Assembly (NCBI RefSeq): GCF_004785795.1 | Contig: NZ_SRRO01000001.1 | Coordinates: 4,898,001 to 4,962,000 of the forward strand | Direction of reading: 5' to 3' | Length of the DNA: 64,000 nt | From: Nocardioides eburneiflavus | GTDB lineage: Bacteria > Actinomycetota > Actinomycetes > Propionibacteriales > Nocardioidaceae | In this document: positions 37,764 through 47,065 of the stretch, piece by piece | How positions within the stretch are numbered: position 1 is the stretch's first letter | How the letters are laid out: each line of letters begins with the position of its first letter | Notes under the pieces: generated by a model | The model's input: the letters and a program-made list of their open reading frames with translations, nothing else | What the model was told of the DNA's origin: nothing | The model's database searches: none | Made by a program: the position numbers and the translations under genes

Positions 37764-38769
37764 CGTTGCCGTTGACCGCTGGCACGAGCTCCATCCACAC
37801 GTGCCCGGCCGGGACCGTGAGCTCGCCGTCCTTGGTCGACAGCTCGATCGCGCCCTTCAGGCCGTCCTTGCTCCACGTGCCGCGGATGACGCGACCGCCG
37901 TGGAAGAGCAGCGCCGCGCCCTTGCCCTCGAGCTTGGTCTCGGGCACCGGGTAGCCGGCGGGGTCGCGGTAGCCGGCGTCGCCGACCTTGACCCGCAGCA
38001 CGAGGATCGAGTCGGCGGGGAACTGGTCGCCCTGGGCGGCGTAGGAGTCGGTGTTGACGTAGCCGCCCTTCTGGAACTGCCAGCTGGTGGAGTGCGCTCC
38101 GAAGTCGGCCGTGAGGGTGCGGGCCTTGCCGCCCCTGGGCAGGTCGGCCGGCGTGCCCCACGGCAGGTAGGGGGGCGGCTCGTCCTCGGCCTTGAGCCGC
38201 TTGGCGATGTCGCCGAGGCGGGCGAAGAGGTTGTAAGGGGCCGAGCGCGTGGTCTCGCGGTAGACCCCGGCGTCGCCCTCGGTGATCCACGGGATGCCGG
38301 CGCCGTTGATGCGGTTGATCGTGACCGGGGCGGCACCGCTCGTCACGACGGTCGCGCCGTCGGGGACGATGCCGATGTCGCTGGCGCGCATCGAGCGCAC
38401 CGGGCCGATGCTGGCCGGGACCTTGGAGTAGTAGAAGGCCGCCAGGCGGGTGTAGCCGCCCTCGACGAGCTCCTCGACGACGAGGTCGGCAGTGCCGAGC
38501 CCGACCTGCGGGGCGCTGGAGGACGTGTTGTCGACCTTGGTGACGATCACCGGGTGCTTGGGCGCCTTGCTCGTGCGCTCGAGGCCGGTGAGGGGCCAGT
38601 AGGTCGGCTCCGGCGGCTCGGAGGTCTCCGAGGCGGTGGGCTCCGACGGCTCGTCACCGGCCGGCGTCGCCTCGTCGTCCCCGCCGCTGCAGCCGGCGAG
38701 CACCAGCGACGCCGCCACGAGGACGGCGGCGACTGCCTTGTACGACGGGAGGTGGGGGCGGTGACGCAC
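37747..38769 (-). CDS. DUF3048 (YerB-like) lipoprotein
   Basis: A 340-residue protein with a lipobox (ASLVLAGC; Cys near residue 26) and an acidic Thr/Ser/Glu-rich linker. The DUF3048 domain is clear: PLTGLERTSKAPKHPVIVTK, PVRSMRASDIGIVPDGATVV and, near the C-terminus, GHVWMELVPAVNGNVTF. The family function is unknown. GGAG lies six bases before the GTG at 38769; an upstream in-frame start would cross the palindrome at 38814-38845. Confidence 0.88.
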   Translation of the reverse strand: MRHRPHLPSYKAVAAVLVAASLVLAGCSGGDDEATPAGDEPSEPTASETSEPPEPTYWPLTGLERTSKAPKHPVIVTKVDNTSSSAPQVGLGTADLVVEELVEGGYTRLAAFYYSKVPASIGPVRSMRASDIGIVPDGATVVTSGAAPVTINRINGAGIPWITEGDAGVYRETTRSAPYNLFARLGDIAKRLKAEDEPPPYLPWGTPADLPRGGKARTLTADFGAHSTSWQFQKGGYVNTDSYAAQGDQFPADSILVLRVKVGDAGYRDPAGYPVPETKLEGKGAALLFHGGRVIRGTWSKDGLKGAIELSTKDGELTVPAGHVWMELVPAVNGNVTFAK

Positions 38770-38813
38770 GGGGGGCTCCGTTCGAGCGGGGGATCTCTGC
38801 CTTGCAGTGTGGG

Positions 38814-38845
38814 GGCGCGCCTCCTCCGATCGGAGAAGGCGCGCC
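38814..38845. terminator. 32-bp palindrome between the NlpC/P60 and DUF3048 genes
   Basis: GGCGCGCC arms flank CTCCGATCGGAG with one mismatched pair, giving a 16-bp stem. It lies about 50 bp after the NlpC/P60 stop and 45 bp before the DUF3048 start, so it may terminate the former or regulate the latter. Confidence 0.5.
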
Positions 38846-38896
38846 ACAGGGTAGATCAGCCGGGACTGCCTACCAATCCGAGCCTGTCACGGGGAT

Positions 38897-39454
38897 TCAG
38901 GCGCGACGCAGGGTGCCGCCGAACCACTGCGAGGTCCATGGCACGGCGACCCGGACCCGGTCGCCGGAGCCCGGCGCGTGCAGCATGACGGCGTGCCCGC
39001 GCGACCAGCGCAGGAAGATCGCGGCGTGGTAGACGCCGCCGCTGCCGTGGAAGAACATCAGGTCGCCGGCGCGCATGTCCTTCTTCGCGACGCGGCGGGC
39101 GTGACCGGCCTGGGCGCTCGACGTACGGGGCACGTCGAACCCGGCACGGGAGTACGCGTAGCGGATCAGCCCGGAGCAGTCGAAGCGGTGCGGCCCGGCA
39201 GCGCCGTAGCCGTACGCGTCGCCGCGCTGCCGCATCGCGACGTCGCGGGCGCCGAGGACGCGCTGTGCGACGCGGCGCTTGGCGCTGAGCCGGGTCTTCT
39301 GGGAGGTCGTGGTGGTGACCTGGTCGGTGTCGCCGGCTGCGGTGTCGGCGTCGCCGGCGGCGGTGGCGGGCAGGGCCGTCAGCGTCGAGGCGGTGACGCC
39401 GAGACCGGCGAGGGCGAGCGCGCAGGCTCGCGCCGTACGAGTGGTCGCAGGCAT
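38897..39454 (-). CDS. Secreted NlpC/P60 peptidoglycan hydrolase
   Basis: A 185-residue protein with a signal peptide (ACALALAGLGVTASTLTALP). The catalytic domain covers residues 70-185: C93 in HRFDCSGLIRYAYSRAG, H143 in GGVYHAAIFL, with DMRAGDLMFFHG between. It should cleave peptide stems in the cell wall. AAAGGAA eight bases before the ATG supports the start. A ydaO-type riboswitch lies directly upstream. Confidence 0.93.
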   Translation of the reverse strand: MPATTRTARACALALAGLGVTASTLTALPATAAGDADTAAGDTDQVTTTTSQKTRLSAKRRVAQRVLGARDVAMRQRGDAYGYGAAGPHRFDCSGLIRYAYSRAGFDVPRTSSAQAGHARRVAKKDMRAGDLMFFHGSGGVYHAAIFLRWSRGHAVMLHAPGSGDRVRVAVPWTSQWFGGTLRRA

Positions 39455-39469
39455 GGAGTGTTCCTTTCC

Positions 39470-39620
39470 CACGCCTGCGGGGTGAGCTGTCGGGTTGGGA
39501 CTGGAAGGTGTCCCGCCGCGCACTCCGAGACGGGCGCGGCTTCACCCCGAGCCGACATGTGTCGGCGTGGAACCTGTGGGTCCCCCACTCCTGCCCTCGT
39601 GACTCGGGGGTACGTCCCGG
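39470..39620 (-). promoter_or_regulatory. ydaO/yuaA (c-di-AMP) riboswitch
   Basis: Read on the minus strand the leader contains the conserved blocks GGCAGGAGTGGGGGACCCA, then CTCGGGGTGAAGCCG, and finishes with CCCGACAGCTCACCCCGCAGG shortly before the ribosome-binding site. These blocks and their order are diagnostic of the ydaO class, which in actinobacteria often precedes cell-wall hydrolase genes and shuts them off when c-di-AMP is high. The outer ends are approximate. Confidence 0.9.
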
Positions 39621-39703
39621 TCGGGCAGGACTCGGCGTAGCCCGGGACGGATCGGTCTCCCGATCGCGATCCAACGTGGCAGGGGCCTCGCCCGGATGCA
39701 AAG

Positions 39704-39737
39704 CCGGCCACGGTCCCGAGCGTGGGACCGTGGCCGG
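39704..39737 (-). terminator. Terminator after the fabG-like gene
   Basis: A perfect 14-bp stem (CCGGCCACGGTCCC / GGGACCGTGGCCGG) with a six-base loop, followed on the minus strand by CTTT. It lies 30 bp beyond the reductase stop and isolates it from the riboswitch. Confidence 0.8.
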
Positions 39738-39766
39738 GATCACGCAGATCCACGCTCGTCAGGGGC

Positions 39767-40534
39767 TCAGCCGAGCTTGCGGCCTCCGTCGACGTACAAC
39801 GTCTGCCCGGTGATGAACGACGCCTCGTCGCTGCACAGGAACGCCGCGGCCGCGGCGATGTCCTCGGGCTGGCCGACGCGGCGGACGGGGGTGGCCTCGG
39901 CGTTGAGACGCTGGAGCTCCTCGGGCTCGAGCTTGAGCCGGCGCGCGGTGGCGTCGGTCATCTCGGTGACGATGAAGCCGGGCGCGATGGCGTTGGCGGT
40001 GATGCCGAAGGGGCCGAGCTCGATGCCCAGGGTGCGGGTGAGGCCCTGGATGCCCATCTTGGCCGCGGAGTAGTTGGCCTGGCCGCGGTTGCCGAGGGCG
40101 GAGACGCTGGAGAGGTTGAGGATCTTGCCGTACTTCTGCTCCACGAAGCGCGACTGCGCGGCCTTGGTCATGTTGAAGACGCCCTTGAGGTGGACGCCCA
40201 TGACCACGTCCCAGTCCTCCTCGGTCATCTTGAAGAGCAGGTTGTCGCGGGTGACGCCGGCGTTGTTGACCAGCACGTGGATACCGCCGAGCTCGTCGAC
40301 GACGCGCTGGACGGCGGCCTCGGCGGCGGCGGAGTCCACGACGTCGCAGCCGACGCCGATGGCACGCGCCCCGTCGGTGAGCTCGAGGCGGGCGGCCGCC
40401 TCCTGCGCGGCGGCCTCGTCGAGGTCGAGGATCGCGACGGACGCGCCCTCGCTGGCCAGGCGCTGGGCGATGCCGAAGCCGATGCCTCGTGCTGCTCCGG
40501 TGATGACGGCGACGCGACGGTCGTAGCGACCCAT
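39767..40534 (-). CDS. Short-chain dehydrogenase, FabG-like 3-oxoacyl-ACP reductase
   Basis: A 255-residue SDR enzyme. The cofactor motif TGAARGIG is at 12-19, NNAG in HVLVNNAGVTRDN, the catalytic Ser in ILNLSSVSALGNRG and Tyr/Lys in ANYSAAKMG; APGFIVTEMT is typical of FabG-type reductases. NADP(H) preference and substrate are not certain. It is monocistronic and ends in a strong terminator. Confidence 0.88.
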   Translation of the reverse strand: MGRYDRRVAVITGAARGIGFGIAQRLASEGASVAILDLDEAAAQEAAARLELTDGARAIGVGCDVVDSAAAEAAVQRVVDELGGIHVLVNNAGVTRDNLLFKMTEEDWDVVMGVHLKGVFNMTKAAQSRFVEQKYGKILNLSSVSALGNRGQANYSAAKMGIQGLTRTLGIELGPFGITANAIAPGFIVTEMTDATARRLKLEPEELQRLNAEATPVRRVGQPEDIAAAAAFLCSDEASFITGQTLYVDGGRKLG

Positions 40535-40663
40535 GTGAACGGCTCCTCGGGCTGGGTGACTGGGGCTCGGGTGACGGGCTGTCCCGGGAGGATCTCATGA
40601 GAGTTGTGGAGATCCGGCACAGGGACGCGACGTACGGGCCGAGGTGTGACTAGCGTGGCGCGC

Positions 40664-41728
40664 ATGGGTCGGGGGGACTTCCGAGGCGCAGCCGCAGTGG
40701 CGGCCGCGATGGCCGTGGCGACGCTGGTGGTCGCCGCGGCGTACGACCTGCCCGTGCGGGACCCCGACGGGGTCTCGGTCCCGACGTGGGTGCGGCTGCC
40801 GCTCATCGTGCTGGCCGCCGTGCTGCTGGACGTCGTCGCGCGGTGGGTGCTGGCGCTGCGGGGTCGCGAGGGTCCGGTCACCGTGTCGGACGCGAGGTCG
40901 GTGCTGCGGTCGGTGGTGGTCGCACGCTGGGACCTGGCCCAGGTCCGTTTCACCCTGAGCGGCCTGCTGGCGTGGTACGTCGCCTACGTCGCATTCCGCA
41001 ACCTCAAGGGCTACCTGCCGTTCGTCAACGAGCGCCTGTGGGACACCGAGCTCGCGCGGCTGGACCGTGTCCTGTGGCTGGGCCACGACCCCGCCGCCGT
41101 GCTGCACGAGGTGCTGGGCACGGGCTGGGCGGCCTGGCTGATGTCGGGCGTCTACGTGCTGTGGATCGGACTCGTGCCGGCGGCCCTCGCCGTCGCGCTG
41201 GTGTGGACGCGGCGCTCGCTCGCCGGCGAGCTCTACGTCACCGCCATCTCCTTCAACTGGCTGCTCGGGGTGGCGGTCTACTACCTGGTGCCGTCGCTCG
41301 GCCCGGTCTACTCCCGTCCGCAGGGGTTCGCCGACCTCTCCCCCACCTTCAACACCCGGGTGCAGGAGTGGCTGCTGCAGGACCGCGTCGACGTCCTCGC
41401 CGGCGCGTGGGACACCAGGGCCGTCCAGACCGTGGCCGCCTTCGCCTCGCTGCACGTGGCCATCACGGTGACCACCTGCCTGGTCGCGGAGGTGCTGCGG
41501 CTGCCGTCGTGGGTGCGCGTCACGTGCTGGACCTTCGCCGTGCTCACGTCGGTGTCGACGGTCTACCTGGGTTGGCACTTCTTCGTCGACGTCCTGGGCG
41601 GAGCGGTCGTCGGGGACGTCGCGCTCGTGCTCGCCGCCACGGCGACCGGTCACCCCTTGCGGCGCGAGCGCGTACGCCCGCGTGACGTCGTCGCGGACGT
41701 GGACCGCGAGCAGGCCGGGCGGGCCTAG
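40664..41728 (+). CDS. PAP2-superfamily membrane phosphatase
   Basis: A 354-residue protein with six to seven spans. It matches the inositolphosphotransferase-like PAP2 branch: PSLGPVYSRPQGF, AAFASLHVAITVTTCL (motif with active-site His) and TVYLGWHFFVDVLGGAVVGD (second catalytic His and Asp). It probably acts on lipid phosphates. The ATG at 40664 precedes the first span. Its last 4 bp overlap the convergent HIT gene. Confidence 0.88.
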   Translation: MGRGDFRGAAAVAAAMAVATLVVAAAYDLPVRDPDGVSVPTWVRLPLIVLAAVLLDVVARWVLALRGREGPVTVSDARSVLRSVVVARWDLAQVRFTLSGLLAWYVAYVAFRNLKGYLPFVNERLWDTELARLDRVLWLGHDPAAVLHEVLGTGWAAWLMSGVYVLWIGLVPAALAVALVWTRRSLAGELYVTAISFNWLLGVAVYYLVPSLGPVYSRPQGFADLSPTFNTRVQEWLLQDRVDVLAGAWDTRAVQTVAAFASLHVAITVTTCLVAEVLRLPSWVRVTCWTFAVLTSVSTVYLGWHFFVDVLGGAVVGDVALVLAATATGHPLRRERVRPRDVVADVDREQAGRA

Positions 41729-42174
41729 CTGAGGGGCCGGCCCTCGGGCCGGCCGTCGGGCCGGCCGTCGAGTGCCGCGCGGAGACGGGCGGCGTACGTC
41801 TCGGGCTCGCCTGCGGCGTACTTCGTGCGGGGCCAGAAGAAGCCGCGCAGGCCGTCGCCCTTGGTGCGCGGCACGACGTGCAGGTGCAGGTGCGGCACGG
41901 ACTGGCTCACCGTGTTGTTGACGGCGACGAAGGAGCCCTGGGCGCCGAGCCCGTCCTTGACCGCGGTCGCGATGCGTTGGGCGGCGAAGAGGAACGGGTC
42001 GCGCAGCGCCGCGGGGAGGTCGGGCAGGGTCTCGACGTGGTCGCGCGGCACGAGCAGGACGTGGCCCTTGAAGACCGGGCGGGTGTCGAGGAAGGCGACC
42101 AGGTCGTCGGTCTCGAGGACGAGGTGGCCGGGCACGTCTCCGGCGACGATCTGGCAGAACACGCATCCGTCCAC
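41725..42174 (-). CDS. HIT-family nucleotide hydrolase or transferase
   Basis: A 149-residue protein. DGCVFCQIVAGDVPGHLVLE gives the N-terminal CxxC zinc half-site, and HLHLHVVPR is the histidine triad. The C-terminus is a short repeat, GRPDGRPEGRPLS, from a 12-bp tandem repeat. Substrate unknown; related enzymes hydrolyse AMP-linked compounds. Confidence 0.93.
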   Translation of the reverse strand: MDGCVFCQIVAGDVPGHLVLETDDLVAFLDTRPVFKGHVLLVPRDHVETLPDLPAALRDPFLFAAQRIATAVKDGLGAQGSFVAVNNTVSQSVPHLHLHVVPRTKGDGLRGFFWPRTKYAAGEPETYAARLRAALDGRPDGRPEGRPLS

Positions 42175-42199
42175 GGACGGATCGTCGCACGCGGGTCGA

Positions 42200-42571
42200 T
42201 CAGGCGTTCAGGACCGCCCAGGCGATGAGCTTGTCGAGCCGGCGGATGTCGATCTTCTTGTCGAGCTTGATCTTGATGTGCCCCGCCCGTGTCCACATCT
42301 CGAGCTCGGCGTTGAAGTCGAGCAGCTTGCCGGCGTTCTCGGACGACCACATGTCGATGCGGCTGTAGGGAAGTGAGTAGACCTCCACCTTCTTGCCCGT
42401 GAGCCCTTGGGCGTCGCGCACGACCAGGCGCTTGGTGGTGAAGATCGCTGAGTCCCGGAAGGTCTTGTAGGCCGCGACGGCCTGCTCTCCGTCGACGAGG
42501 AGGTCGTTGACGTCGGCGGGGACGGGGATCTCCTGGAGGAGGGTCCATGACGTGATCGCTGCGGTTTCCAT
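42200..42571 (-). CDS. Small bacterial PH-domain protein
   Basis: A 123-residue protein: DGEQAVAAYKTFRDSAIFTT then KRLVVRDAQGLTGKKVEVYS and the ending LDKLIAWAVLNA follow the bacterial PH-like (bPH) pattern. No membrane segment. Function unknown. The ATG at 42571 is preferred; an upstream start would add 15 residues. Confidence 0.85.
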   Translation of the reverse strand: METAAITSWTLLQEIPVPADVNDLLVDGEQAVAAYKTFRDSAIFTTKRLVVRDAQGLTGKKVEVYSLPYSRIDMWSSENAGKLLDFNAELEMWTRAGHIKIKLDKKIDIRRLDKLIAWAVLNA

Positions 42572-42692
42572 GCGCGAGAGCGTCGCAGACGACAGGGCCG
42601 GCGCGTCGCGGATCACGCAACTTCGACAAGGTGGTCCTGATGGTCCGCGCGACCCATCCGCAGCGGGTCACTGTCGGTGGCGATCCCTACCA

Positions 42693-42708
42693 TCGAACAC
42701 ATGACCGA
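42693..42708 (+). promoter_or_regulatory. SOS-box-like palindrome over the second DUF222 start codon
   Basis: TCGAACACATGACCGA matches 10 of 12 defined bases of TCGAAC-N4-GTTCGA, with a perfect left half. The ATG at 42701 lies in the spacer and right half, just as in the gene at 12048-13499. Confidence 0.6.
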
Positions 42709-44149
42709 CACCCTCCCCGGGCTCGACGCGACCGGCCTCCTGGCTGCCGCGAGCGAGGCCGTGCGCGGGCGCCGGCTGGCCGAGGTCCGCGACCTCGAAG
42801 TCCTCGCCCAGTGGGCAGTGGTCCACTCCACCGACCCCACCGAGGGGCCCGACGGCGCACAGGCCCGACGTCTCGGTGACGTGCTGGTCCAGCTCGGCGG
42901 CGAGGGCACACCGGGTGTGCAGGACTTCTGCCTCGGTGAGATCGCGATCGCCCGGGGCACGGGCGTCACCGCCACCACCAACGCGCTGGCCGACGTGCTC
43001 GACCTCCAGCACCGGCTGCCGGCGACCTGGGCGATCGTCCGATCCGGCGAGGCGGAGGTCTACATCGCCCGACGGGTCGCGCGGCTCACGCGCCACCTGC
43101 CCGCCGACCGCGTCGGCGTCGTCGATAGCGCGGTCGCGAGGATCATCGCCCACGAGGCAGGCGGGCGGGTGCTCGCCGTCGCCGAGGGCAAGGTCATCGA
43201 GGCCGACCCGGCCCTGCACGACGAGCGCGTCGAGGCGGAGAAGGCCCGTCGCTACGTCGGCTCCGGGCGCACCGACGAGTACGGCCTGCGCACCGTGATC
43301 GCGCGCATCGAGGCCGGTGACGCCGTGTGGGTCGAGGCGACCGTGCAGCGGGCGGCCGACATCCTTGCTCCCACCCACCCCGAGGTCGGCGCCGACGAGC
43401 TGCGCGCCATCGCCTTCGGCCACCTCGCCCGCCCGGCCGAGCTCCTCCAGCTGCTCCTCGAGCACACCGACGACACCCTCCCCGGCACCGAACCGGCCGA
43501 GCCCGACCAGCCCGACCAGCCCGACCAGTCCTCGAGTCGTGCGACCGCGTTCCCCGCCGACCTCCTCGACGCTCTGCGCTCCCTCGACCTCACCCCGCTC
43601 GCACCGAAGGCCGTGCTGCACGTCCACCTCCACGAGGCGGCACTCGCCGGCGCCGATGCCGTCGCCCGGGTCGAGGGGCTCGGACCGACCTCCGTGTCCG
43701 CGCTGTGCGCGTTGCTGGGCCGCGCCCGGTTGACCGTACGTCCGGTGCGAGACCTGTCGTCGCGGGTGCGCACCACCGCCTACGAGCACCCCGAGTCCCT
43801 CAAGGAGCAGGTCTACCTGACGACCGGCGGGGACTACTGGCCCTTCGCCAGCTCCACCAGCCGCCGGGTCGACTACGACCATCCCACTCCCTACGACGAC
43901 ACCGGCCCACCCGACCCGAAGCATCCGCAGACGGGGTCGCACAACTCCGGCCCACTCGGCAGGCGGCACCACCGTTGGAAGACGCACGCCGGCTACCGAT
44001 CACGCCAGTGCGGCCAGGGCCGCTATGTCTGGCTGAGCCCGCACGGGCTGGCCTTCAACGTCGACCACCGCGGAACCCGCGGCATCGATCCCCACCACGC
44101 GCGGGAGATCCTCGAGGCGCCGCCGGGCGTCGACCTCTACTTCACCTGA
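42701..44149 (+). CDS. DUF222-family protein with a variant HNH region
   Basis: A 482-residue protein. The DUF222 part has DFCLGEIAIARGTGVTATTN and LPATWAIVRSGEAEVYIARR. A linker holds a 9-bp tandem repeat (PDQPDQPDQ). The C-terminus keeps an HNH-like core (VDYDHPTPYDDTG, then GRRHHRWKTHAGY) but lacks the CxxC pairs seen in the paralogue at 12048-13499. It may therefore be a diverged or non-zinc nuclease. The start lies in an SOS-box-like site. Confidence 0.9.
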   Translation: MTDTLPGLDATGLLAAASEAVRGRRLAEVRDLEVLAQWAVVHSTDPTEGPDGAQARRLGDVLVQLGGEGTPGVQDFCLGEIAIARGTGVTATTNALADVLDLQHRLPATWAIVRSGEAEVYIARRVARLTRHLPADRVGVVDSAVARIIAHEAGGRVLAVAEGKVIEADPALHDERVEAEKARRYVGSGRTDEYGLRTVIARIEAGDAVWVEATVQRAADILAPTHPEVGADELRAIAFGHLARPAELLQLLLEHTDDTLPGTEPAEPDQPDQPDQSSSRATAFPADLLDALRSLDLTPLAPKAVLHVHLHEAALAGADAVARVEGLGPTSVSALCALLGRARLTVRPVRDLSSRVRTTAYEHPESLKEQVYLTTGGDYWPFASSTSRRVDYDHPTPYDDTGPPDPKHPQTGSHNSGPLGRRHHRWKTHAGYRSRQCGQGRYVWLSPHGLAFNVDHRGTRGIDPHHAREILEAPPGVDLYFT

Positions 44150-44177
44150 GCAGCTCGACCGTGGGTCCTGGGTGGCC

Positions 44178-44911
44178 TCAGGCCGAGCAGTCGAAGGTGG
44201 GGTCCAGCTCGCTGGGCCCGGGCGCAGCAGGCCCCGTCCCGCGAGCACGGGTCCGAACAGGTAGGCCAAGGCATCCAGGTCGCACTGGGAGAACAGCGGG
44301 TCCGGGGCGTCGCCGATCCAGCCGTACCCCATCAGGTCGGTGCTCTCGAGCAGGTTGGTGGCGTGGCCGAGGCCGAGTGCGTGGCCCAGCTCGTGGAGCG
44401 TCACGTAGTACAGGTACTCCGGCGTGTAGCTCTCCTCGGTGGCGAACTCCGAGGACACGATGATGTTGCCGCAGCCCGTGGCCCCGCAGATCGCGTACCC
44501 GGCGAAGACGACCCCGCCTGCGTGCGGCACGTAGTGCAGGACGATGTCGGCGGACCTGCGCTTGGAACCCGTCACGTCCGTCAACGTGATCTCCCCGTCG
44601 AAGCACGAGCGGAGCACCTCGTCCCACGACTCGATGGCGTCGCGCACGGCGGCGAGATGAGCGTCGGAGACGTTGGGCGCGGCCTGCACGCCGACCGTGA
44701 GGTGCGTGTCGTCCCACACGTACTTGTTGGGGTAGTAGTAGTTGAGGATCACCAGCTCCTCGGCGTCGGACTCGGGCAGGTTGCAGTCCACACCGCTGCC
44801 CGCGGTCGATCCCGGCTTGGCCGACGTCGCGGGCGCAGCCGCCAGGCCGAGGCTGCCCAGCAGGAAGGCCAGCAGGAGGGCCAGCACGAGGAGAAGTCGT
44901 CGGATGCTCAT
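44178..44911 (-). CDS. Secreted matrixin-like metalloprotease, frameshifted near the C-terminus
   Basis: About 244 residues with a signal peptide (LLLVLALLLAFLLGSLGLAA). The zinc site is LHELGHALGLGH, followed by TDLMGYGW, a Met-turn, as in metzincins. Up to the CCCGGGCCC run at 44214-44222 one frame is used; after it codon use switches to a frame ending SELDPTFDCSA at 44178, while the unshifted frame continues with poor codon use to 44000 across the DUF222 gene. One missing base explains this. Confidence 0.8.
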
Positions 44912-45106
44912 CGCGCGCTCCAGGGCGGTCGGGGGAGCTCGACCGAGAGCAGGCTCCCGGGGGGATCTCGACGCTACGCCGCCGGGACAGCATCGGGAAG
45001 AGCCGGCGCGCCCGCTCGTGCCGAGGACCACGCGACAGGGGGCGAGTTGGCGCGTTCTGCCACGCGCGCGCCCAGCCGGTGTGACCCTTGAGGAGTCAGC
45101 ACCATC

Positions 45107-45824
<718 letters not shown>

Positions 45825-45842
45825 CGCCGTAGCCTCGCCGTC

Positions 45843-46361
45843 GTGATCCTCCCGGCCGTCCGCGATCCCCGTCTGGTCACGGTCCGCCGGGGCGGCACGC
45901 TGACCGACGAGGGCCACCACGCCCTGGCCCTGTGGGCGGCCGCGTGCGCCGAGCACGTCCTCCCGCTCTTCGAGGGCTCCCGCCCCGACGACACCCGCCC
46001 CCGCGAGGCGATCGCCGCCGCGCGGGCCTGGACGCGCGGCGAGCTCTCGATGAGGCGTACCCGCGCCCTCGGCGGGCACGCGATGGGTGCCGCGCGCGAC
46101 TTGACCGGCGCGCCCCGCTTCGCCGCGTACGCCGCCGGGCAGGCCGCGGTCGTCGCTCACGTCGCCGAGCACGACCTCGGCGCGGCGGCGTACGCGATCA
46201 AGGCGGCGATGGCAGCCGCTCCGGGGCAGGAGGAGACGGTGCGCCACGCGGAGTGCCGCTGGCAGCACGACCGGCTTCCCGCGACGGTGCGCGAGCTGGT
46301 GCTGGAGGACCAGCAGCGGCGCAACCCGATCTGCTGGAACGTGTTCGACCCTCCATCGTGA
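45843..46361 (+). CDS. Putative immunity protein (Imm5-like)
   Basis: A 172-residue helical protein: RDPRLVTVRRGGTLTDEGHH then ALALWAAACAEHVLPLFEG, and a second half of ARAWTRGELSMRRTRALGG and AHVAEHDLGAAAYAIKA. This matches proteins annotated as Imm5-like immunity proteins. No toxin gene is seen nearby, so it is an orphan. It starts 18 bp after the nuclease stop, but a toxin-immunity link is not supported. Confidence 0.7.
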   Translation: MILPAVRDPRLVTVRRGGTLTDEGHHALALWAAACAEHVLPLFEGSRPDDTRPREAIAAARAWTRGELSMRRTRALGGHAMGAARDLTGAPRFAAYAAGQAAVVAHVAEHDLGAAAYAIKAAMAAAPGQEETVRHAECRWQHDRLPATVRELVLEDQQRRNPICWNVFDPPS

Positions 46362-46464
46362 ACAACGGTCGTGAGGAAAGGGCGTGGCCGACGCAACCTT
46401 CCACCGACGGCGGGAGTCTGGAGGGGTGGGACGGCACCACGGGGGTGCGGGGTGAGGGGGTGGC

Positions 46465-47064
46465 ATGTTCTCGGGGACCGACAGGCAGGCACCCACGTTC
46501 GAGGAATACGCCGCCGTCTCCTGGCCGATGGTCTACCGCAGCGCCTACCTGCTGGCCGGCAACCACGCGGATGCCGAGGACCTGGCCCAGCAGGCGCTGA
46601 TCAAGGCCCACCGTGCGTGGGCCAGGGTGAGCGCCTCTGACTCGATGAACGCCTACGTGCGACGGATCCTCACCAACACGTTCCTCTCCTCCAGGCGGCC
46701 GAAGGCGCGCCGGTTGGAGCTGCTGACCGACGAGCTCCCGGACTGGGGCGGCGCCGCCAGCGCGGCCGGGCGCCCCGCGGATACGCCGGGGGCGTCCGAC
46801 GAGCTGATGGCGGTGTGGCCGCACGTCAAGCAGCTGCCGCGCCAGCAGCGCGCGGTCACCGTGCTGCGCTACTTCGAGGACCTGAGCGAGGCGGAGATCG
46901 CCGAGGCGCTCGGCTGCTCCCGCGGCACCGTGAAGTCCACGGCCCACCGCGCCCTCAAGAGCCTGAAGGCCGCGCTCGACGACCAGGACAGCCCGGCTTC
47001 CGACAGCCCGGCTTCCGACAGCCCAGCGTCCGACAGCCCAGCGTCCGGCAGGAAGGAGGCCTGA
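46465..47064 (+). CDS. SigE-family ECF RNA polymerase sigma factor
   Basis: A 199-residue sigma factor. Region 2: FEEYAAVSWPMVYRSAYLLA and HADAEDLAQQALIKAHRAW; region 4: LPRQQRAVTVLRYFEDLSEA and GCSRGTVKSTAHRALKSLK. The C-terminal tail is four copies of DSPAS from a 15-bp tandem repeat (46987-47046), an unusual feature. The next gene follows after one base and encodes its likely membrane partner. Confidence 0.93.
   Translation: MFSGTDRQAPTFEEYAAVSWPMVYRSAYLLAGNHADAEDLAQQALIKAHRAWARVSASDSMNAYVRRILTNTFLSSRRPKARRLELLTDELPDWGGAASAAGRPADTPGASDELMAVWPHVKQLPRQQRAVTVLRYFEDLSEAEIAEALGCSRGTVKSTAHRALKSLKAALDDQDSPASDSPASDSPASDSPASGRKEA
46987..47046 (+). repeat. Four 15-bp tandem repeats in the sigma factor gene
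   Basis: GACAGCCCGGCTTCC occurs twice, followed by two copies of GACAGCCCAGCGTCC, each encoding DSPAS. Unit number could vary between strains without a frameshift. Confidence 0.9.
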
Positions 47065-47065
47065 C

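Noticed and set aside
44000..44177. C-terminal extension of the matrixin-like protease in its original frame
   Set aside because: Codon use worsens sharply and the frame runs antisense through the DUF222 gene; the shifted frame ending at 44178 has normal codon use.
45843..46361. Toxin-immunity system with the preceding nuclease
   Set aside because: The nuclease has an ordinary signal peptide and SNase domain without polymorphic-toxin features; adjacency alone is not enough.
46987..47046. Possible CRISPR-like repeat
   Set aside because: Four directly adjacent 15-bp units without spacers, in frame in the sigma factor gene.
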